This document shows positions 1 to 11,432 of a stretch of 64,000 bases of DNA, in pieces. The DNA comes from Liopterus haemorrhoidalis. Its lineage: Eukaryota; Arthropoda; Insecta; Coleoptera; Dytiscidae. Both the position numbers and the translations under genes were made by a program. The stretch is taken from positions 3,102,501 to 3,166,500 of the forward strand of contig OZ020618.1 of NCBI GenBank assembly GCA_963971575.1, given 5' to 3'. Below the pieces are notes generated by a model, which saw only the letters and a program-made list of their open reading frames with translations, did not search any database and was not told the DNA's origin. The first letter of the stretch is position 1. Each line of letters begins with the position of its first letter.

Positions 1-89
1 TCCTACTATTTAAATACACAAACCTTTCTTAATGCCATTTCCAAATTGAAACCCCAGAAAAGAACTGATGTTATTATACAATAATAATA

Positions 90-300
90 ATAAACCCAAG
101 ACTTCTTCTATCAGAGTATTTTTGTCCAGATCAAAACAGTAGTTGAAGTTTGATCATTCCATCTTCTTAGCTGTCTACCTCGGCATCTCTTTCCAAATTT
201 AGGTTTCCACTTCGTCACTTGCCCAGACCATTTATCGTCTGTTGAACGCATTACCATCCGGTTCTTTTTTCAAAGATTCTGCTTTTATACATCAGTTATT
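90..300 (-). pseudogene. LINE 3' coding tail, decayed
   Basis: Read on the minus strand, this stretch gives the basic C-terminal tail seen at the end of many insect endonuclease-reverse transcriptase LINEs. A W-x-P-x4-KR-x-RGR-x3-RW pattern is visible (VTKWKPKFGKRCRGRQ followed by LRRWND). The upstream frame is broken by stops and shifts, and no reverse-transcriptase core remains. It is a 5'-truncated relic with no likely function. The exact clade cannot be assigned from so short a tail. Confidence 0.5.
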
Positions 301-349
301 CCGGTTCGTCTTATTATTTCTTTAACTTTTAGATATGTTAAGGATACGC

Positions 350-690
350 AACCACTGTTTGCGTAGAATTTTGCGTATTTACTGGCCAGAGCAGGTCTCT
401 AATGAAAGCCTGTGGAAATGTGCAGGATAACAACAGTTCGAATTAGAGATAAGACGGAGAAAGTGGGCGATGGCTGCGTACACTCTACGTAGACCTCTAG
501 ACCATGTTGTAAGAAAGTCCTCCGACTGGAATCTTCAAGACAGTCGAAAAGGAGGTGATCCAGGAGCTATGTGGAAACAAACGCTTCTGGCAGAGGAAGA
601 AAAATGAAAAAGTCCTGGGTAAAAGTAAAATACTTGGCAAAGAACCGGTTTTGTGGTCTTTGGTCCAATGTTTGGCATAGGGATTATATA
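350..690 (+). pseudogene. LINE C-terminal tail (F52C9.6-like), decayed
   Basis: The plus strand encodes a degenerate copy of the tail that ends one group of LINE reverse transcriptases. It starts NHCLRRILRIYWPEQVSNES, and further on has a K-W-x-MA-x2-LRRPLD block and an arginine/glycine-rich stretch (W-N-L-Q-x-S-R-K-G-G). Stops interrupt it after about 30 and about 100 codons. It lies close to an oppositely oriented LINE tail (90-300), so two independent truncated insertions seem to abut here. The minus-strand open frame across 497-709 is a shadow. Confidence 0.5.
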
Positions 691-699
691 TAAAAATAC

Positions 700-1208
700 A
701 TCTTTCCATGCTTCGCTGACATATACTAATATGTAGTAATTTATTCTATTATGTCTATATGTCTATGCACTTGTGTATAAAAGTACCATTTTAGACACAG
801 TAATGTATGAGTAAAGAAGGCGTTTTACTCTTGAAGGAAAAAATTGTTTTATAACTCTACAATAGAGAAGTGCGCCATTTTTAAGTTCAATATTCTAACG
901 TCTATGTACGTCACATTATAAAATAAAATGACAGTTGTGGGAGAATAACAACATAACTTATTTGTAAATCCATTACAAGAATATTTCTCGACGTTCTTTT
1001 ACGAGTCCTTCGTGTGCTTTCAACACTAGAAGTTGCGAGGTGCGAGATCTCCAACATTAAAATTAATTAAATTTCTCTGCCATTGCATGTACTGCCAGAC
1101 AAAAACCAAATTGACTATGAAATTACCGTATAAAGAATACAGATTCGCTTAAAATGTAGTCAAATTTTAGTTAAAATCTTTACAGTTCTCCCACAAATAG
1201 AATACCAT
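700..1208. other. AT-rich gap, nothing recognised
   Basis: I see no coding similarity, terminal repeats or RNA gene here. Confidence 0.5.
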
Positions 1209-1984
1209 TATATTCTTATAATTGATTGTAAAATTTGGTAGGGGCTTCTATTGAGTCGCATATCACATATGCTCTGTTGGTTTGGGGACACTCCACACAT
1301 ACCCAGCGAATTTTTCGCCTACAACGGCGAGTTATTAGAGTGATTTGTGGACTGAAGTACAGACAAGATTGCCGACAGCATTTTAGAATTTTGGGACTAT
1401 TGACATTACCATCACTATATATACTGCAATGCCTAATACACATGCATATAAACAGAGATAATTTCATTTGCCAGGAACAAATTCATAGCTATGGAACAAG
1501 AGGTAAACACCTAATCAGGCCATCATTTGTTAGAGTCAATAGTGCAAGATACTCTATTAACTACTACTGCATTCAGTTCTTCAATATATTACCTGAAACC
1601 ATTAAATGTTTGCCACTTAAAACCTTTAAAAAAAGATTAATATCTTTTCTTAAGAATAAAGCATTCTATAGCTATGAAAAATTTCTTACTGATGATATGA
1701 ATATGCTTTGAAATCCATGTAAATTCTGACTTGTTTTAATTTAATTTTATATATCTCTGTTGCATCTATTTGTAAATTTGTCATAATTATAATGTTCTTA
1801 TTTATTTATTTTTCTTTTATTTTTATATTTATTTTTATTATGTATTTTTATTACTTTGACTTGAAACTAGTATTTTAATCTGTTGTATTGTATTATTCAA
1901 TTTTATAACTTTTAACTTTGACTTGTGTAAGCATGTTGTAATGTATTTAACACAAATAAATATTATTATTTGCAAAAAAAAAAA
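1209..1984 (+). mobile_element. 5'-truncated LINE, 3' end with poly(A)
   Basis: An open frame from about 1235 to 1711 encodes the C-terminal region of a jockey/CR1-type LINE reverse transcriptase. The 'thumb and tail' pattern is clear: YALLVWGHSTHTQRIFRLQR, then an ICGLKYRQDCR block, a YGTRGK block, and FFNILPETIKCLPLKTFKKR near the end. The frame begins at a TTG after an in-frame TAA, so there is no true start and the 5' part (endonuclease and catalytic reverse transcriptase) is missing. The stop at 1709-1711 is followed by about 270 bp of AT-rich 3' UTR, an AATAAA at 1956-1961 and an A-run at 1974-1984. This is what truncated target-primed integration leaves. No target duplication could be defined. 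Confidence 0.75.
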
Positions 1985-2690
1985 TGTTTGTCAGTTGAGT
2001 CTAGTCTTTAACTACAATAAAAACTATACTTAACTCAATCATACTAACCACCAATAATCTTATACATTCCTTTTAGTTCGGGTTATTAGTTAGTAGTCTG
2101 ATACCTTTTCAAATATTCATCTACTTAAATGTTAAAATTGTATAATTTTGTATTTTTTAAGTATTTTTTCGGTTTATTTTATTGAATATTTATATTTGGG
2201 AAAAGTTTGTTTTAAAGAATATTTCTCATCCGCTGAGGGTTGGAATAAATTTGCTAAATTTGCAAAATTAATAACAGTTACTCATTTATTTCTCATTATA
2301 AGTTGGCAGCTCATTTCACTGTGTCAATTTAAGAATGATTCTTAAACAGCTACAGTCAAAGTTTGCACTTTTATAATTTATATTCATGATTACAAACATT
2401 TCCCAGAAAAATCTCCGTTATAAAAAAAAACTTATGAATATAATATATAAATAATCGGATGCAATCGGCTTCATTTTCAATGTCATATTCTGATTTTGAT
2501 TATTCTCTGATATACTATTTAGATTATACTATTATTTACACACACACACATCTGTCTAAGGCCAGTCGTGTTCACCATGAGCCCCGGAGGCATGTTAATT
2601 TTGAAGTTCCGAACAATATTTCAACAATAAAAAAATCTATACTTTCAAGAAAAAAAGATAAATACATTGTACTTCAATTAGTTTTACTAA
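1985..2690. other. AT-rich gap, nothing recognised
   Basis: Only a short (CA)n run near 2540. The short open frames at 2148-2345 and 2459-2716 show no motif, and the second runs into the adjacent MITE. Confidence 0.5.
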
Positions 2691-2945
2691 GGCCCGGTCT
2701 TTCCACCTTCAGATAAAGTCCCAGGTAACTATCTGACAGATAAGGTTATTTTTAACTTCATCTGCTGAGTAAATGTCATCCCTTCTTTCTATACAAATGT
2801 ATCTATCGGATAGTTATCTAACGGATAATGAGACGTATTGGATTCACTGACTGGTATTGACATTTACTCAGCAGATGAAGTTACAAATAACCTTATCTGT
2901 CAGATAGTTACCTGGGACTTTATCTGAAGGTGGAAAGACCGGGCC
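2691..2945. mobile_element. PIF/Harbinger-like palindromic MITE, copy 1
   Basis: The element is bounded by GGCCCGGTCTTTCCACCTTC and its reverse complement, and the inverted repeat continues inward for about 90 bp on each side. The centre has a second, smaller inverted repeat around ATCGGATAGTTATCTAACGGAT. The flanks are TAA and TTA. The three-base TWA preference and the GGCC-type ends point to the PIF/Harbinger superfamily. No coding capacity is present. Three further copies and one remnant lie in the window. Confidence 0.75.
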
Positions 2946-2996
2946 TTAATCAGTTGTTGACCGTAGAGTGCAAGTGTAGTTATGATATACACATGC

Positions 2997-3191
2997 CAGG
3001 CGCGCACCCAGAATAGGGAGCTTACGAGCTTGACCTCCCCCCTCGCAAGATCTCCAAAAACATGTGGTTGTTACGTGTTTTGGTCAAAATGCAAGCTACG
3101 AGCTTTTTTTTAAGTCATCACTTGTATTTTAGAAATTTTTATATTTTCTTCTGAGCCCCCCCCCCAAGAAAAATTCTTGGTTGCGCGCATG
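2997..3191. mobile_element. possible decayed hAT-like MITE
   Basis: CAGGCGCGCACCCAGAA at the left and TTCTTGGTTGCGCGC at the right form an imperfect inverted repeat around a poly(C)-containing interior. I could not find a convincing 8-bp duplication, so the assignment is tentative. Confidence 0.3.
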
Positions 3192-3550
3192 ATACTAGCT
3201 TAATGTGCTGCATTCATTGGCAGATCAAGTTGCTATTAAAATGCGACGATTGGCATGGGGGTAATGGCAGAATACCAACTTTCGGAGTTGCAGATGTTTG
3301 TAGTTAAAATCTTGCGAAGTGGACTACAGATATTTTTGTATTTTTAATACTTCATATCCTTTTATGGTGGTGTGAACATTCAAAAAATAATAAAATTAAA
3401 ATTATTTTAAATTATTTTTTTTTAAATGTTCGAAACGAATATAAACAAATAAATTACTAGCTACGGAAATGGGTTTTTGGCGAAGGTGCTATAGAAAATC
3501 AAAGCTGGATAAAATAAGAAATGACACAGTTAGAAAAACGGCAAAAATAT
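3192..3550. other. AT-rich gap, nothing recognised
   Basis: No motif, repeat boundary or coding signal seen. Confidence 0.5.
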
Positions 3551-3554
3551 AAAA

Positions 3555-3850
3555 AAAATTAATTGACACGATCGAAACCAAACAGCTAATCTGGTTTGGT
3601 CACACAAATTGAATGACGGAAAATGGATGGCCCAAAAGGTTACTAATCTGGAAACTAAAGAGAAGAAGAAAACGAAGAAGACCTAGATCGAGTTGGAATA
3701 GAGGAAGCAATATCGACGAGAGGAACAGCAGAAGACACATGTTGACAGAAGTTCCTGGAAATTGAAAACGGAGAAGCGTCGCCAGCCGCATTGAATCCGA
3801 TATATATGTATATAAGTTACATATCCTACCGACTGCGCCAAAAACATGTA
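3555..3850 (+). pseudogene. LINE C-terminal tail (RTE-like), decayed
   Basis: The plus strand reads ETKQLIWFGHTN, a stop, then NGWPKRLLIWKLKRRRKRRR followed by PRSSWNRG. This is the 'QLxWFGH...RMxxxRxPK...W.P.GRRKRGRPxxSW' tail of RTE-like endonuclease-reverse transcriptase LINEs. One stop interrupts the block, and the frame ends about 35 codons later. Nothing of the catalytic domain remains. The minus-strand frame over 3600-3854 is its shadow. Confidence 0.6.
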
Positions 3851-3966
3851 ACATGATATATATTTTTTTTAAATTTCAAGAACAGAAGTATATAAAATAT
3901 TAAGATTGCAGAATATCGCGTGTTCTGTACTGCACATAAAAATGTAATTTTCTTATACTTGACTAA

Positions 3967-4225
3967 GGCCCGATCTTTCCACCTTCAGTTAAAGTCCCAG
4001 GTAACTATCTGACAGATAAGGTTATTTGTAACTTCATTTGCTGAATAAATGTCAATACCAGTCAGTGAATCCAATACGTCAGTCTCATTATCCGTTAGAT
4101 AACTATCCGATAGATACATTTGTATAGAAAGAAGGGATGACATTTACTCAGCAGATGAAGTTACAAATAACCTTATCTGTCAGATAGTTACCTGGGACTT
4201 TATCTGAAGGTGGAAAGACCGGGCC
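3967..4225. mobile_element. PIF/Harbinger-like palindromic MITE, copy 2
   Basis: This is the same family as 2691-2945. Its interior is in the opposite relative orientation: the GTCAATACCAGTCAGTGAAT block lies in the left half here. The flanks are TAA on both sides, the cleanest 3-bp duplication of the family in this window. The arms differ from copy 1 at only a few positions. Confidence 0.8.
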
Positions 4226-4552
4226 TAATACATATTATATCATATAATGTAATATTTCTGTATTTTACATGATTTTATTTGCAAACGTTTATGTAGTTAA
4301 AAAATTTAGTGTCCATCTTAATAACAATTTTCTTTCCCGAAATAAAATTTCAATTATAAGTGGTCTTTCATGCGAGTTTTGTCCAAATTTCCCACATCAA
4401 ATTCAAACCTTGTAATTTCTTGTTCTTTGTTAATTGGATTTTGTTCTCATTTATTTTGTGGAATTTTTGTAAATCAGTTTTTTGACTCTTGAGCCGTTAA
4501 ATAAATTTATATATTTTTTATTAATTTATTTAATTATTCTTTTTGTTGCAGT
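4226..4552. other. AT-rich gap, nothing recognised
   Basis: No feature seen. Confidence 0.5.
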
Positions 4553-4662
4553 AAGTGTCATAGCTTGGGTACCGCACCGCACTGCGGTGAGGGGCTAGAA
4601 GTATTGAGACCCAAGAAGTATCAATTTGTGGGAAGAGGGGTAATTTTGAAGCTACGCCACTG
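4553..4662. mobile_element. decayed hAT MITE, CAGTGGCGTA-type ends
   Basis: The left end AAGTGTCATAGCTTGG and the right end GAAGCTACGCCACTG are imperfect complements of a CAGTGGCGTAGC-type hAT terminus, also seen at 40227. The flanking 8-mers GTTGCAGT and GTTATAGC match at five of eight bases, as expected for an old duplication. Confidence 0.4.
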
Positions 4663-5387
4663 GTTATAGCACCTCCATTAGAGGTTTCAGCTAACCGCCA
4701 TTAACTATTTAGTTGTTGATTTTTGCGTAACACCAAATTTCTTTAGAACAATCAAACAAATCCAGTAGAACTTTATTTAGAACTAACAAAAGTGTCGAGA
4801 CATTAAAGAATGAGAAAGATCAAGTTTGTTGAAGCAGTGTTTGCTACGTGACTGGTCAGCTGTTATGTACACAGTGTGGGTCCACCGCACGCATGTGGTG
4901 GAAGCAGTAGACTCAAATGTCCGATTCGGACCAAGCAAACACAAGTCAATATTTACTTACACAACTCGACAGAACTACTGAACATTACGAATTACTTTCG
5001 CTCAATATACTAATGAAAAATTTATTTAACATCTTCAATTTAACAAAGAATACAACTACAGATATACGAACCACGACGAGGCATTCAAAGGAGCATATAA
5101 GCTATAATTTCAAAGCCATATTAAATATTTTCTTTCTTAAGCAAGCCATAATGTTATTTAAATTGACCCAGCTATTTCTACGAGGTTCCAAAGAGTTCTG
5201 TAACCGTCCGGTTGATTTTTGTCCGACTGTTTTGCCCATATTATCGTTAATTGTAGTGAGTTATCGTTTCCTTGTGCTTGCACTAAATCTCTTCGCTTCA
5301 GCTGCTACAAACTTGTTTAAATATTAATTTAGAAAAACTATCACCCTGTCCCATAATAGCAACGTTATAGCAACAGCCCTCACATTC
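4663..5387. other. gap with one unassigned open frame
   Basis: An ATG-started frame of 136 codons lies at 4917-5327 (plus). It has a hydrophilic first half and a leucine-rich hydrophobic last third. It has no recognisable motif and no promoter or splice context that I can support. Because it directly precedes a LINE fragment, it may be non-coding repeat sequence. I do not call it a gene. Confidence 0.35.
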
Positions 5388-5545
5388 TCAACATAAATGG
5401 CAAGAACGTAATTAATATAACGCCTTTCAAGTACCTAGGTAGCGTATTATTCTGCGACAATTGGATGATAAAGTGTCACAAAGAATATCCGCTGCATACG
5501 AGGCCTTAGGTGAGTTAAGAATATCTATATGGAGCTGCCGAGATT
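5388..5545 (+). pseudogene. LINE reverse-transcriptase fragment, frameshifted
   Basis: The plus strand encodes INGKNVINITPFKYLGSVLF. After a one-base shift it gives QLDDKVSQRISAAYEALGEL. Together these match the 'I.G..I..V..FKYLGS.......D.EV..RI..A..A.G.L' region just after the catalytic core of endonuclease-reverse transcriptase LINEs. The frameshift lies near 5460. Both flanks run into unrelated AT-rich sequence, so only about 50 codons survive. Confidence 0.6.
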
Positions 5546-6541
5546 TTTAATTTATTTATGTTTTCAGAAACATAGTAACTATTTTTATAAACAATATCTA
5601 AACTAAACACTGTTTAAATACAGATAGCTGAAAATTGTGCAAGTTGGTAATAAAATAATTGAACTTAACTTTGGTCTCTTTCTAATTTTTATTTGCTAGA
5701 AAGAGATAGAATATTACATTTATAACCATACGATCCATCAACGACATAGCTCTTATGTACTTTCTTTTTCTACGACATTGTAAAGTCGCTATTGTTCTCT
5801 TTCTTATACATTATACTGCCGTCAGAGTGATTTCTGAATAAATAAATGATATACGTCCAATATTATATGACAATGGCTGGACCGATTTAAAAAAAGAATA
5901 TTTGGTGCACCTACCTTGCCTATTTCGGTATATGTAGGTTTTTAAGAGTTGTTTCATAATTTTAATATGGGTGCCATTTATTGCTCCAATATAATAGATG
6001 GACACCCTGCCATATTATAAAAAATCCTCATTTCTGATGCGATTTTTAAAAGCATCTTTTTTAGAGCCAATGCAACTGAAACGTCCTGAATGTCCCCTAC
6101 CAAAATATTTTAATTCGGATAATAATTGTAATTTTGAATCTATGGGCCTTATATGTCACATAATTAATTTCATTTTCAACAAGGTGGTGTATAAAGTAAC
6201 TCCCTGTTTAGAAAAACGACATTTTTCACGAAAAATTTTATCACTATAATTATCATAGGGATTTTCCCTGTCCATTTAAATTCTGACAAAATTTGTACAC
6301 ACAAACTGATTTATATTCTTCACTTCTTCAATATCTTCTAAATATTCTTCCACTGAATCACTCCTTTAGAAATCTCACGTAGATAATAATCTTAATACAC
6401 AAATTTAAACTACACATATACGTTGTTTAAAAAGTGTTGATTAAATTGTAACTTTACTACAGTAACTAGAATGAAATGTTGTCTCTGAATAGACAAAATC
6501 AACTGAACCACTGTACTAAGAAAAACAGTGTTTAAAAATTG
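5546..6541. other. AT-rich gap, nothing recognised
   Basis: The open frames at 5811-6005 and 5998-6249 overlap on opposite strands and show no motif. No terminal repeats were seen. Confidence 0.45.
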
Positions 6542-7340
6542 TCTTTGACAGCTTTTAAACTTTTTGTAGAACTGTCTATGAAAAGACGCCAGTCCGAAGA
6601 AATGCATGAGATTCCGACCGCCTTGCATAGGCGGTTATACTAAATATCCTTGCTACCTTTATTTTTGTCGGACCACAAATAAAGAAAATAATGGTCAGTG
6701 ACGAATTTTCACAGATACTCAATACTCATAAAAGGAAAGCCTGAAAGCAGTGGTTCATGGTTTTTTCGGAAACAATAGAGCAGACAATTACAAAGAGCTT
6801 ATTGCAACTATGCTTGATAACTAAAACTCATGGGTTGCAGAATGTCCCTTTAAGTGCATGTTACATGCGTACTTGGACCAATTTAAAGATAACATGGGAG
6901 CCTATTCGGAAGGTGAACGTTTTCATCAAGACGTAATGGATTTTGAACGTCGTTATCAGAGGCAATACAATGAGAGTATGATGGGGGACTATATTTGGGG
7001 GCTAATACGAGAAAGTCCATACAATCACAGACGAAATACGAAAAATAATCATTTCTAAACTTTTTTATATATTCTGTTGCAGTAAGTTGTTTGTTTCGAA
7101 TGGTTTTCTTGTAACTAATACCGATTCAAATTCATAAAAATAATACAAACTTTTGGTATTATTTTTACATACAATAAAGGTCTGAAAAAAGGGAAATTTT
7201 CTTAAAATCCGTAATTTCATTCTGATAGCTACAAAAGCAAACTTTTTCGGGTAAAACTATTTTTTCTTTAATTAATAATGTGGAACAAATAAAAATCAGA
7301 TATGCAGAACCCAGACTCAAAATTCCTGTTGACCGGTGTT
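6542..7340 (+). mobile_element. unnamed multicopy element, copy A (inverted segment, deleted)
   Basis: About 800 bp here are repeated, with small differences, at 61240-62027. The plus strand carries the end of a protein seen in many arthropod genomes as a multicopy, uncharacterised gene: a CIGGYTKYPCYL piece, then FVGPQI, a GFxGNNRADNYKELIATMLD block and, at 6858-7058, MLHAYLDQFKDNMG followed by GERFHQDVMDFERRYQ and an acidic DYIWGL end. The first 70 bp (6542-6612) read on the opposite strand as the DWRLxIDSSxKSLKA part that should lie upstream. Part of the coding sequence is therefore inverted, exactly as in copy B. A two-residue deletion removes EQ from the usual EEQGERFH motif. The identification is from memory and the biochemical role is unknown. 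Confidence 0.55.
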
Positions 7341-8214
7341 ATTTATATTTTGAAACTTTTAAATTATTATGTGATTCTATAATTTTTTTATATTTTTTCG
7401 TTCGTTTATTCAAATTTTTCTCATCAAAAACGTTATCCTAACATTTTGGTGAAGTGTCGAAACGACAAAGTGAAATAAACCTTTATTATGTCAAACAGCA
7501 AGCGTGGTAATCTCTTCATAAATATTAAAGAGGCGCCAAAACATGCCTAACTAAAGATCCGACTTGTGACAGAGCTTTCGAAGAGAGGGAGAAGCTTTAT
7601 TTGAAAAAGCTTGTTATTAAAACAAGTGGTAAAAGTACTTAATCACCAACCGGAAATTGGTTAATTTTTATACGTGAAGTTAAAAAATAAAGAGGTTACT
7701 GGAAAGTATTTTTGAGCTGATTAACTTAACCCGCTTGCGTAAAAGAATGCGTCAGTAATTTTTAGCACATTTTTGGAAAATTATAGTGTTAAAATTAAAA
7801 AATTCTAAAAAACTACTTTTATTTCCTTAATCTACGTCTGAAGAGCTTTCTACTGATCACACAAAAAAACAAATTTAAAATAATTATTTTTTTTTTAACA
7901 GAAAACCTTCTATTTTTCGAGAAACTAGCTTGATCAAAAATTCCTGTTGAACTGTTCCGGCTCCCATCATTGTAGATTTTCATTATTTTTTTTTTTTCAA
8001 GATCATCCCCTCAGGGGAAAACAATACACCTCTCAAAAGTTTTTCCAAAAAATGTAGCCAAAATTCCTATAAAAAATTGCTTTTTCAAACCAAAAAATTT
8101 GTTAGTTTATCCACGCATTAAAAGGTTTGATATGATATCCCACTCAAAATTTATAAAAATTATTATATTTTCATTGTATACATATTTGTTTATATTTATC
8201 TTGTGATGCATTCT
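7341..8214. other. AT-rich gap, nothing recognised
   Basis: No coding similarity. Poly(T)/(A) runs near 7880 and 7985. Confidence 0.45.
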
Positions 8215-8825
8215 TTTTGGACTCTTATAGATAGATATATAGATAATACTTTATTTATGTACCTTTCGGTTTAAATCTACATATTTGCATTATTAACTTT
8301 ATATTTCACATAACAAACTATAATTATTGCTAGGGTATCTTCGCTTCAAATTCCTTCTTCTCTCCAAGACCTCTTCCATCCATGTCCATCCTTGGCCTGA
8401 ATCACATAGCACATCTTTTCTTGTCTCTTCTTTATATTTCATTTCTCCGCAATTCTTCAGTATGTGCTCTATGGTTTCTCTTTCCTCTCCACACAACCTG
8501 CACATTCTTTGTTCATCCTTTCTCCAGTATTCGTTTTCCCTTTCCCCATTTCCGCACCTAAATCTCGCTATTATTTTCTTCTTATCTCCGTTCATTTTTG
8601 TTTTTAGGTACTCTGGTATCTGTGTCGTCTAAGTCTTTACATATCTTTCTTGCCCTTGGATACCCCTCATTCTATCTCTTATTTCCAGTGTCACATCTTG
8701 TCCTCCCAACCTTTTTATAGATATCTCCCTTGTTGAGTAGCCGTTATATTCAAGTCTTTTTCTTCTTTTTACTTCCCATTTGGATTCAATCTTTCTTTGC
8801 TCCAATTTTCTTTCTATTTCTGCCG
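8215..8825 (-). pseudogene. LINE C-terminus with zinc-binding motif (zf-RVT type)
   Basis: On the minus strand a nearly open stretch from about 8825 to 8299 encodes the end of a LINE polyprotein. In order it shows a charged region (EIERKLEQRKIESKWEVKRR), YNGYSTREISIKRLGG, a break, then KKKIIARFRCGNGERENEYW and the zinc-binding CRLCGEERETIEHILKNC (C-x2-C...H-x4-C). The C-terminal CCHC motif after 'ARFRCGN' is characteristic of LINEs whose pol ends in a zf-RVT domain. The stop lies at 8299-8301, and an AT-rich tail continues to about 8215. An in-frame stop near 8630 separates the parts, so the copy is inactive. The plus-strand frame over 8327-8632 is a shadow. Confidence 0.7.
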
Positions 8826-8849
8826 AGCATTGGTTTTGGACTCTTATAG

Positions 8850-9002
8850 TTTTCCTATATGTGGATCAAAGAGTTGTATACGCATGCCAAATTTCAACTG
8901 TTATGTACAGCCGTTTGGCTATAGTTTCTACCGTTCAGACAAACACATGAGTGACGTTATAAGAGTTTTTTTGTGGTCATTCCTACAAATCCCTAAAAAG
9001 GT
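8850..9002 (-). repeat. GTCT/AACGGCT repeat family, left-end fragment
   Basis: The minus strand contains the family's AGGGATTTGTAGGAATGACC start, the TATAACGTCACTCATGTGT phrase and the GCCAAACGGCTGTACATAAC block. It is an oppositely oriented relative of 11834-12890. Confidence 0.6.
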
Positions 9003-9103
9003 GTTAGGTCGATATAAAAATCAAGTAGAACTGACTAGGACAAACTACTTTAGAAAAAAAAGGGGAGAGCTATGTTCAGGAATGGACAAAAATATATGTC
9101 TAA

Positions 9104-9360
9104 GGGCCGATCTTTCCACCTTCAGTTAAACCTCTAGGTAATTATTTGACAGATAAGGTTATCTGGATAAATCGTCTGCTGAATAAATGTCAATATCAAT
9201 CAGTGAATTCAATACTTCAGTATCATTATCCATCAGATAACTATCCGATATAATTTGTATTGAAAGACGGGATGACATTTATTCAGCACAGAAAGTAGCA
9301 CATAACCTTATTTGTCAGATAGTTACCTAGAGGTTTACTTGAAGGTAGAAAGACGGGGCC
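9104..9360. mobile_element. PIF/Harbinger-like palindromic MITE, copy 3
   Basis: The ends are GGGCCGATCTTTCCACCTTC and, at the right, GAAGGTAGAAAGACGGGGCC, with the usual internal GATAAGGTTAT and TATCCGATA blocks. The flanks are TAA and TTA. It is more diverged than copies 1 and 2 and shares the CCTCTAGGTAA variant with copy 4. Confidence 0.7.
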
Positions 9361-10284
9361 TTAAAAAGGAAGGAGTCTCTTTGACTGTTCACATAAAAAG
9401 GTAGTTCTTTGTAAAGGATTTTTTGACGTATTTGTTGCTTCTTTCTAGTAGTTTCTAGTAGTTTCTTTCTCCTTATACCGCCATTTTGTCATACAAATAA
9501 ATACAATTATATAAGGCTTAAGCTAGTTTTAAAACACTAATTCAACCAACTAATATGATCCTTGTTCTAAATATTTGCATGAATCATAGTCAGTAACTAA
9601 CATTGGTATGTGCATCGTTGCCAGCATTGTTACACATTTTGTTGATTTTTAACCGCTCATTTACGTTTTTGTACCTGACTGAACTAAAATTAGCGCGGTA
9701 TGGAATTCGCAGCAAACATTCAATAATAGACCGCGGAAGAGAAAGAACCAGGGCTAGCCAAATAATCCTACAATTTGTACTCATCCAACTGTTCATTTTA
9801 TACATCCCTGTTTTTAACTCTTACTGTGTTCATTAATAAGTTATTTTTATTTATTTAATTTTTATGAAGCGTTCTATTTGTGTTTTTAATTAGGAGAGCT
9901 AATTTTTATTCGTTTAATTAACCTTGTATAGGATAATAGAATATTTCAAAATGAAAGAGCATTTGTTTGCTTTAAAAATAATTTCATTCTAAATAACTCT
10001 ACAAAAATAATACAAAAGATATTTATATTGATCTTTTAGAAAAGTATGACGCAAATTTGACTGTCACAACAGAAATAAAAGAAATATTTTCTATAGGGCC
10101 AGGGTTCTTCTATACCAATTCCCAATCTTCGGTATTCTCCAGGGGTACGTGAAATAATAAATTAATAATGCCAGAAAAAGATGTTCCACAGGATGCCTAA
10201 AGAAAATTTCCTTTTAGTACATAATACATAGAAAAATCTTAAATAAAAAAGCTAATCAGTTTATAAAATGACCACATCTGGCTG
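9361..10284. other. AT-rich gap, nothing recognised
   Basis: The overlapping opposite-strand frames at 9590-9836 have no motif. No element boundary seen. Confidence 0.45.
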
Positions 10285-10815
10285 TTGCACAGCGTTTTAT
10301 TCTCTGCGGCCACTCATAAATATAAATAAAGAGTTTCTACAGAAAAGCCCTCTGTTGTCTTCAGCAGGTTCAGACTAGCGATTATAGTGTATCTCTTCTT
10401 GCAAGCCTTGTTTTGAAGCACGGCACAAAATTTGTAGTCAAGAAGTTTAAGATCAGAGCTGCCAGGTGACCAATCAACATGAGAAATAAAGTTCAGTACA
10501 TTGATTTCAAGCCATTGCTGCGCAGTCTTTGCATTGTGGGGTGGCGTTAAGTCTTGCTGAAGCTCCAGTGACCAGAAAAGAGAGAGTTATTCAGTTTTTT
10601 ATCAATCTATATGGTTTTCTAGTAAATTTTGACTGGACTTTTTAGCCCTATTTCGTAAAAATGCAGCTTAGTGGTACCAACATAACTTCTTCCCCATCAA
10701 AACAGAACTGAATCAGAGTAATGGTCCTTCTGGAACGTTTGCACTTTCTCACAAGCGTCTCGTGGACTTGTAGCATAAACTATATCGTTCTGGTGGTTGA
10801 GAGCCTCCTCAAAAT
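10285..10815 (-). pseudogene. maT-like (DD37D) transposase fragment
   Basis: Read on the minus strand, the segment encodes the catalytic half of an IS630/Tc1/mariner-superfamily transposase. The upstream part gives SPRDACEKVQTFQKDHYSDS, then a W-G-R-S-Y-V-G-T block. After a shift comes QQDLTPPHNAKTAQQWLEIN, ending in a SSDLKLLDYKF box. The aspartate of QQD and that of LDY are separated by 37 residues, the DD37D spacing of the maT family. The N-terminal helix-turn-helix region is absent, a stop occurs soon after the last aspartate block, and no terminal repeats were found. It is a dead fragment. Confidence 0.6.
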
Positions 10816-11149
10816 TAGAAATATTTTTAAAAAATCCTTCGTAATTCGATTGATGTGTAGTCGATGAGATTTAAGCGTTCTGTAACATTCAGAAGTGGTC
10901 ATTTAGAAAACAGATTGATGTTTCTTATTTTAGTTGCATCTAGGTATTATATACTAAAAGAAAATTAAGTAACCAAGAAAATTAAGTTTGAAGCGAAATT
11001 CATGGAATTTCGCTTCCAACTTTGTAATAATATTTATAGCAATGAGGGAAAGAGTTGGAACGAGGTACGTGTCAAAAAACATTGGATACCCCTGATCTGT
11101 ATGATGGCTTTAAAATAAAAATTCTAAGTAATACATTGATCTAAACCGG
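10816..11149. other. gap, nothing recognised
   Basis: AT-rich with no supported feature. Confidence 0.4.
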
Positions 11150-11400
11150 AAAAGTACGAAAGGAATTTTTGACCAGATTTCGTTTTTGCGAAATATTGCA
11201 GCTTTTGACAAAATAAATTATTTTTTATTTCATGGTTAAATTGTGGCAAATAATGTTATGGATTTTTTTGTATTTATGGCCAAGGTAGTTTGTCTATTTT
11301 TAAAATAAAAAATATAATAAAAAATGTTTAACAGCTGATAACCGACTTCATGTGTGTAGAGTGTAATGTGCAGTACTCAGTAGGCTCCGTCTACTATTAT
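11100..11400 (+). repeat. GTCT/AACGGCT family, internal module fragment
   Basis: It contains the CTAAGTAAT...AGGAATTTTTGACCAGATT module also found at 12235-12320 and 14745-14815. The following GTTATGGATTTTTTTGTATT region is repeated at 42570-42710. Confidence 0.5.
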
Positions 11401-11432
11401 ACGTCTTGGTAATAGATTGTTTGAATTACTTT

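Noticed and set aside
4917..5327. 136-codon ATG-started open frame
   Set aside because: No motif, no exon-like composition and no conserved context. A random frame of this length is plausible in 64 kb.
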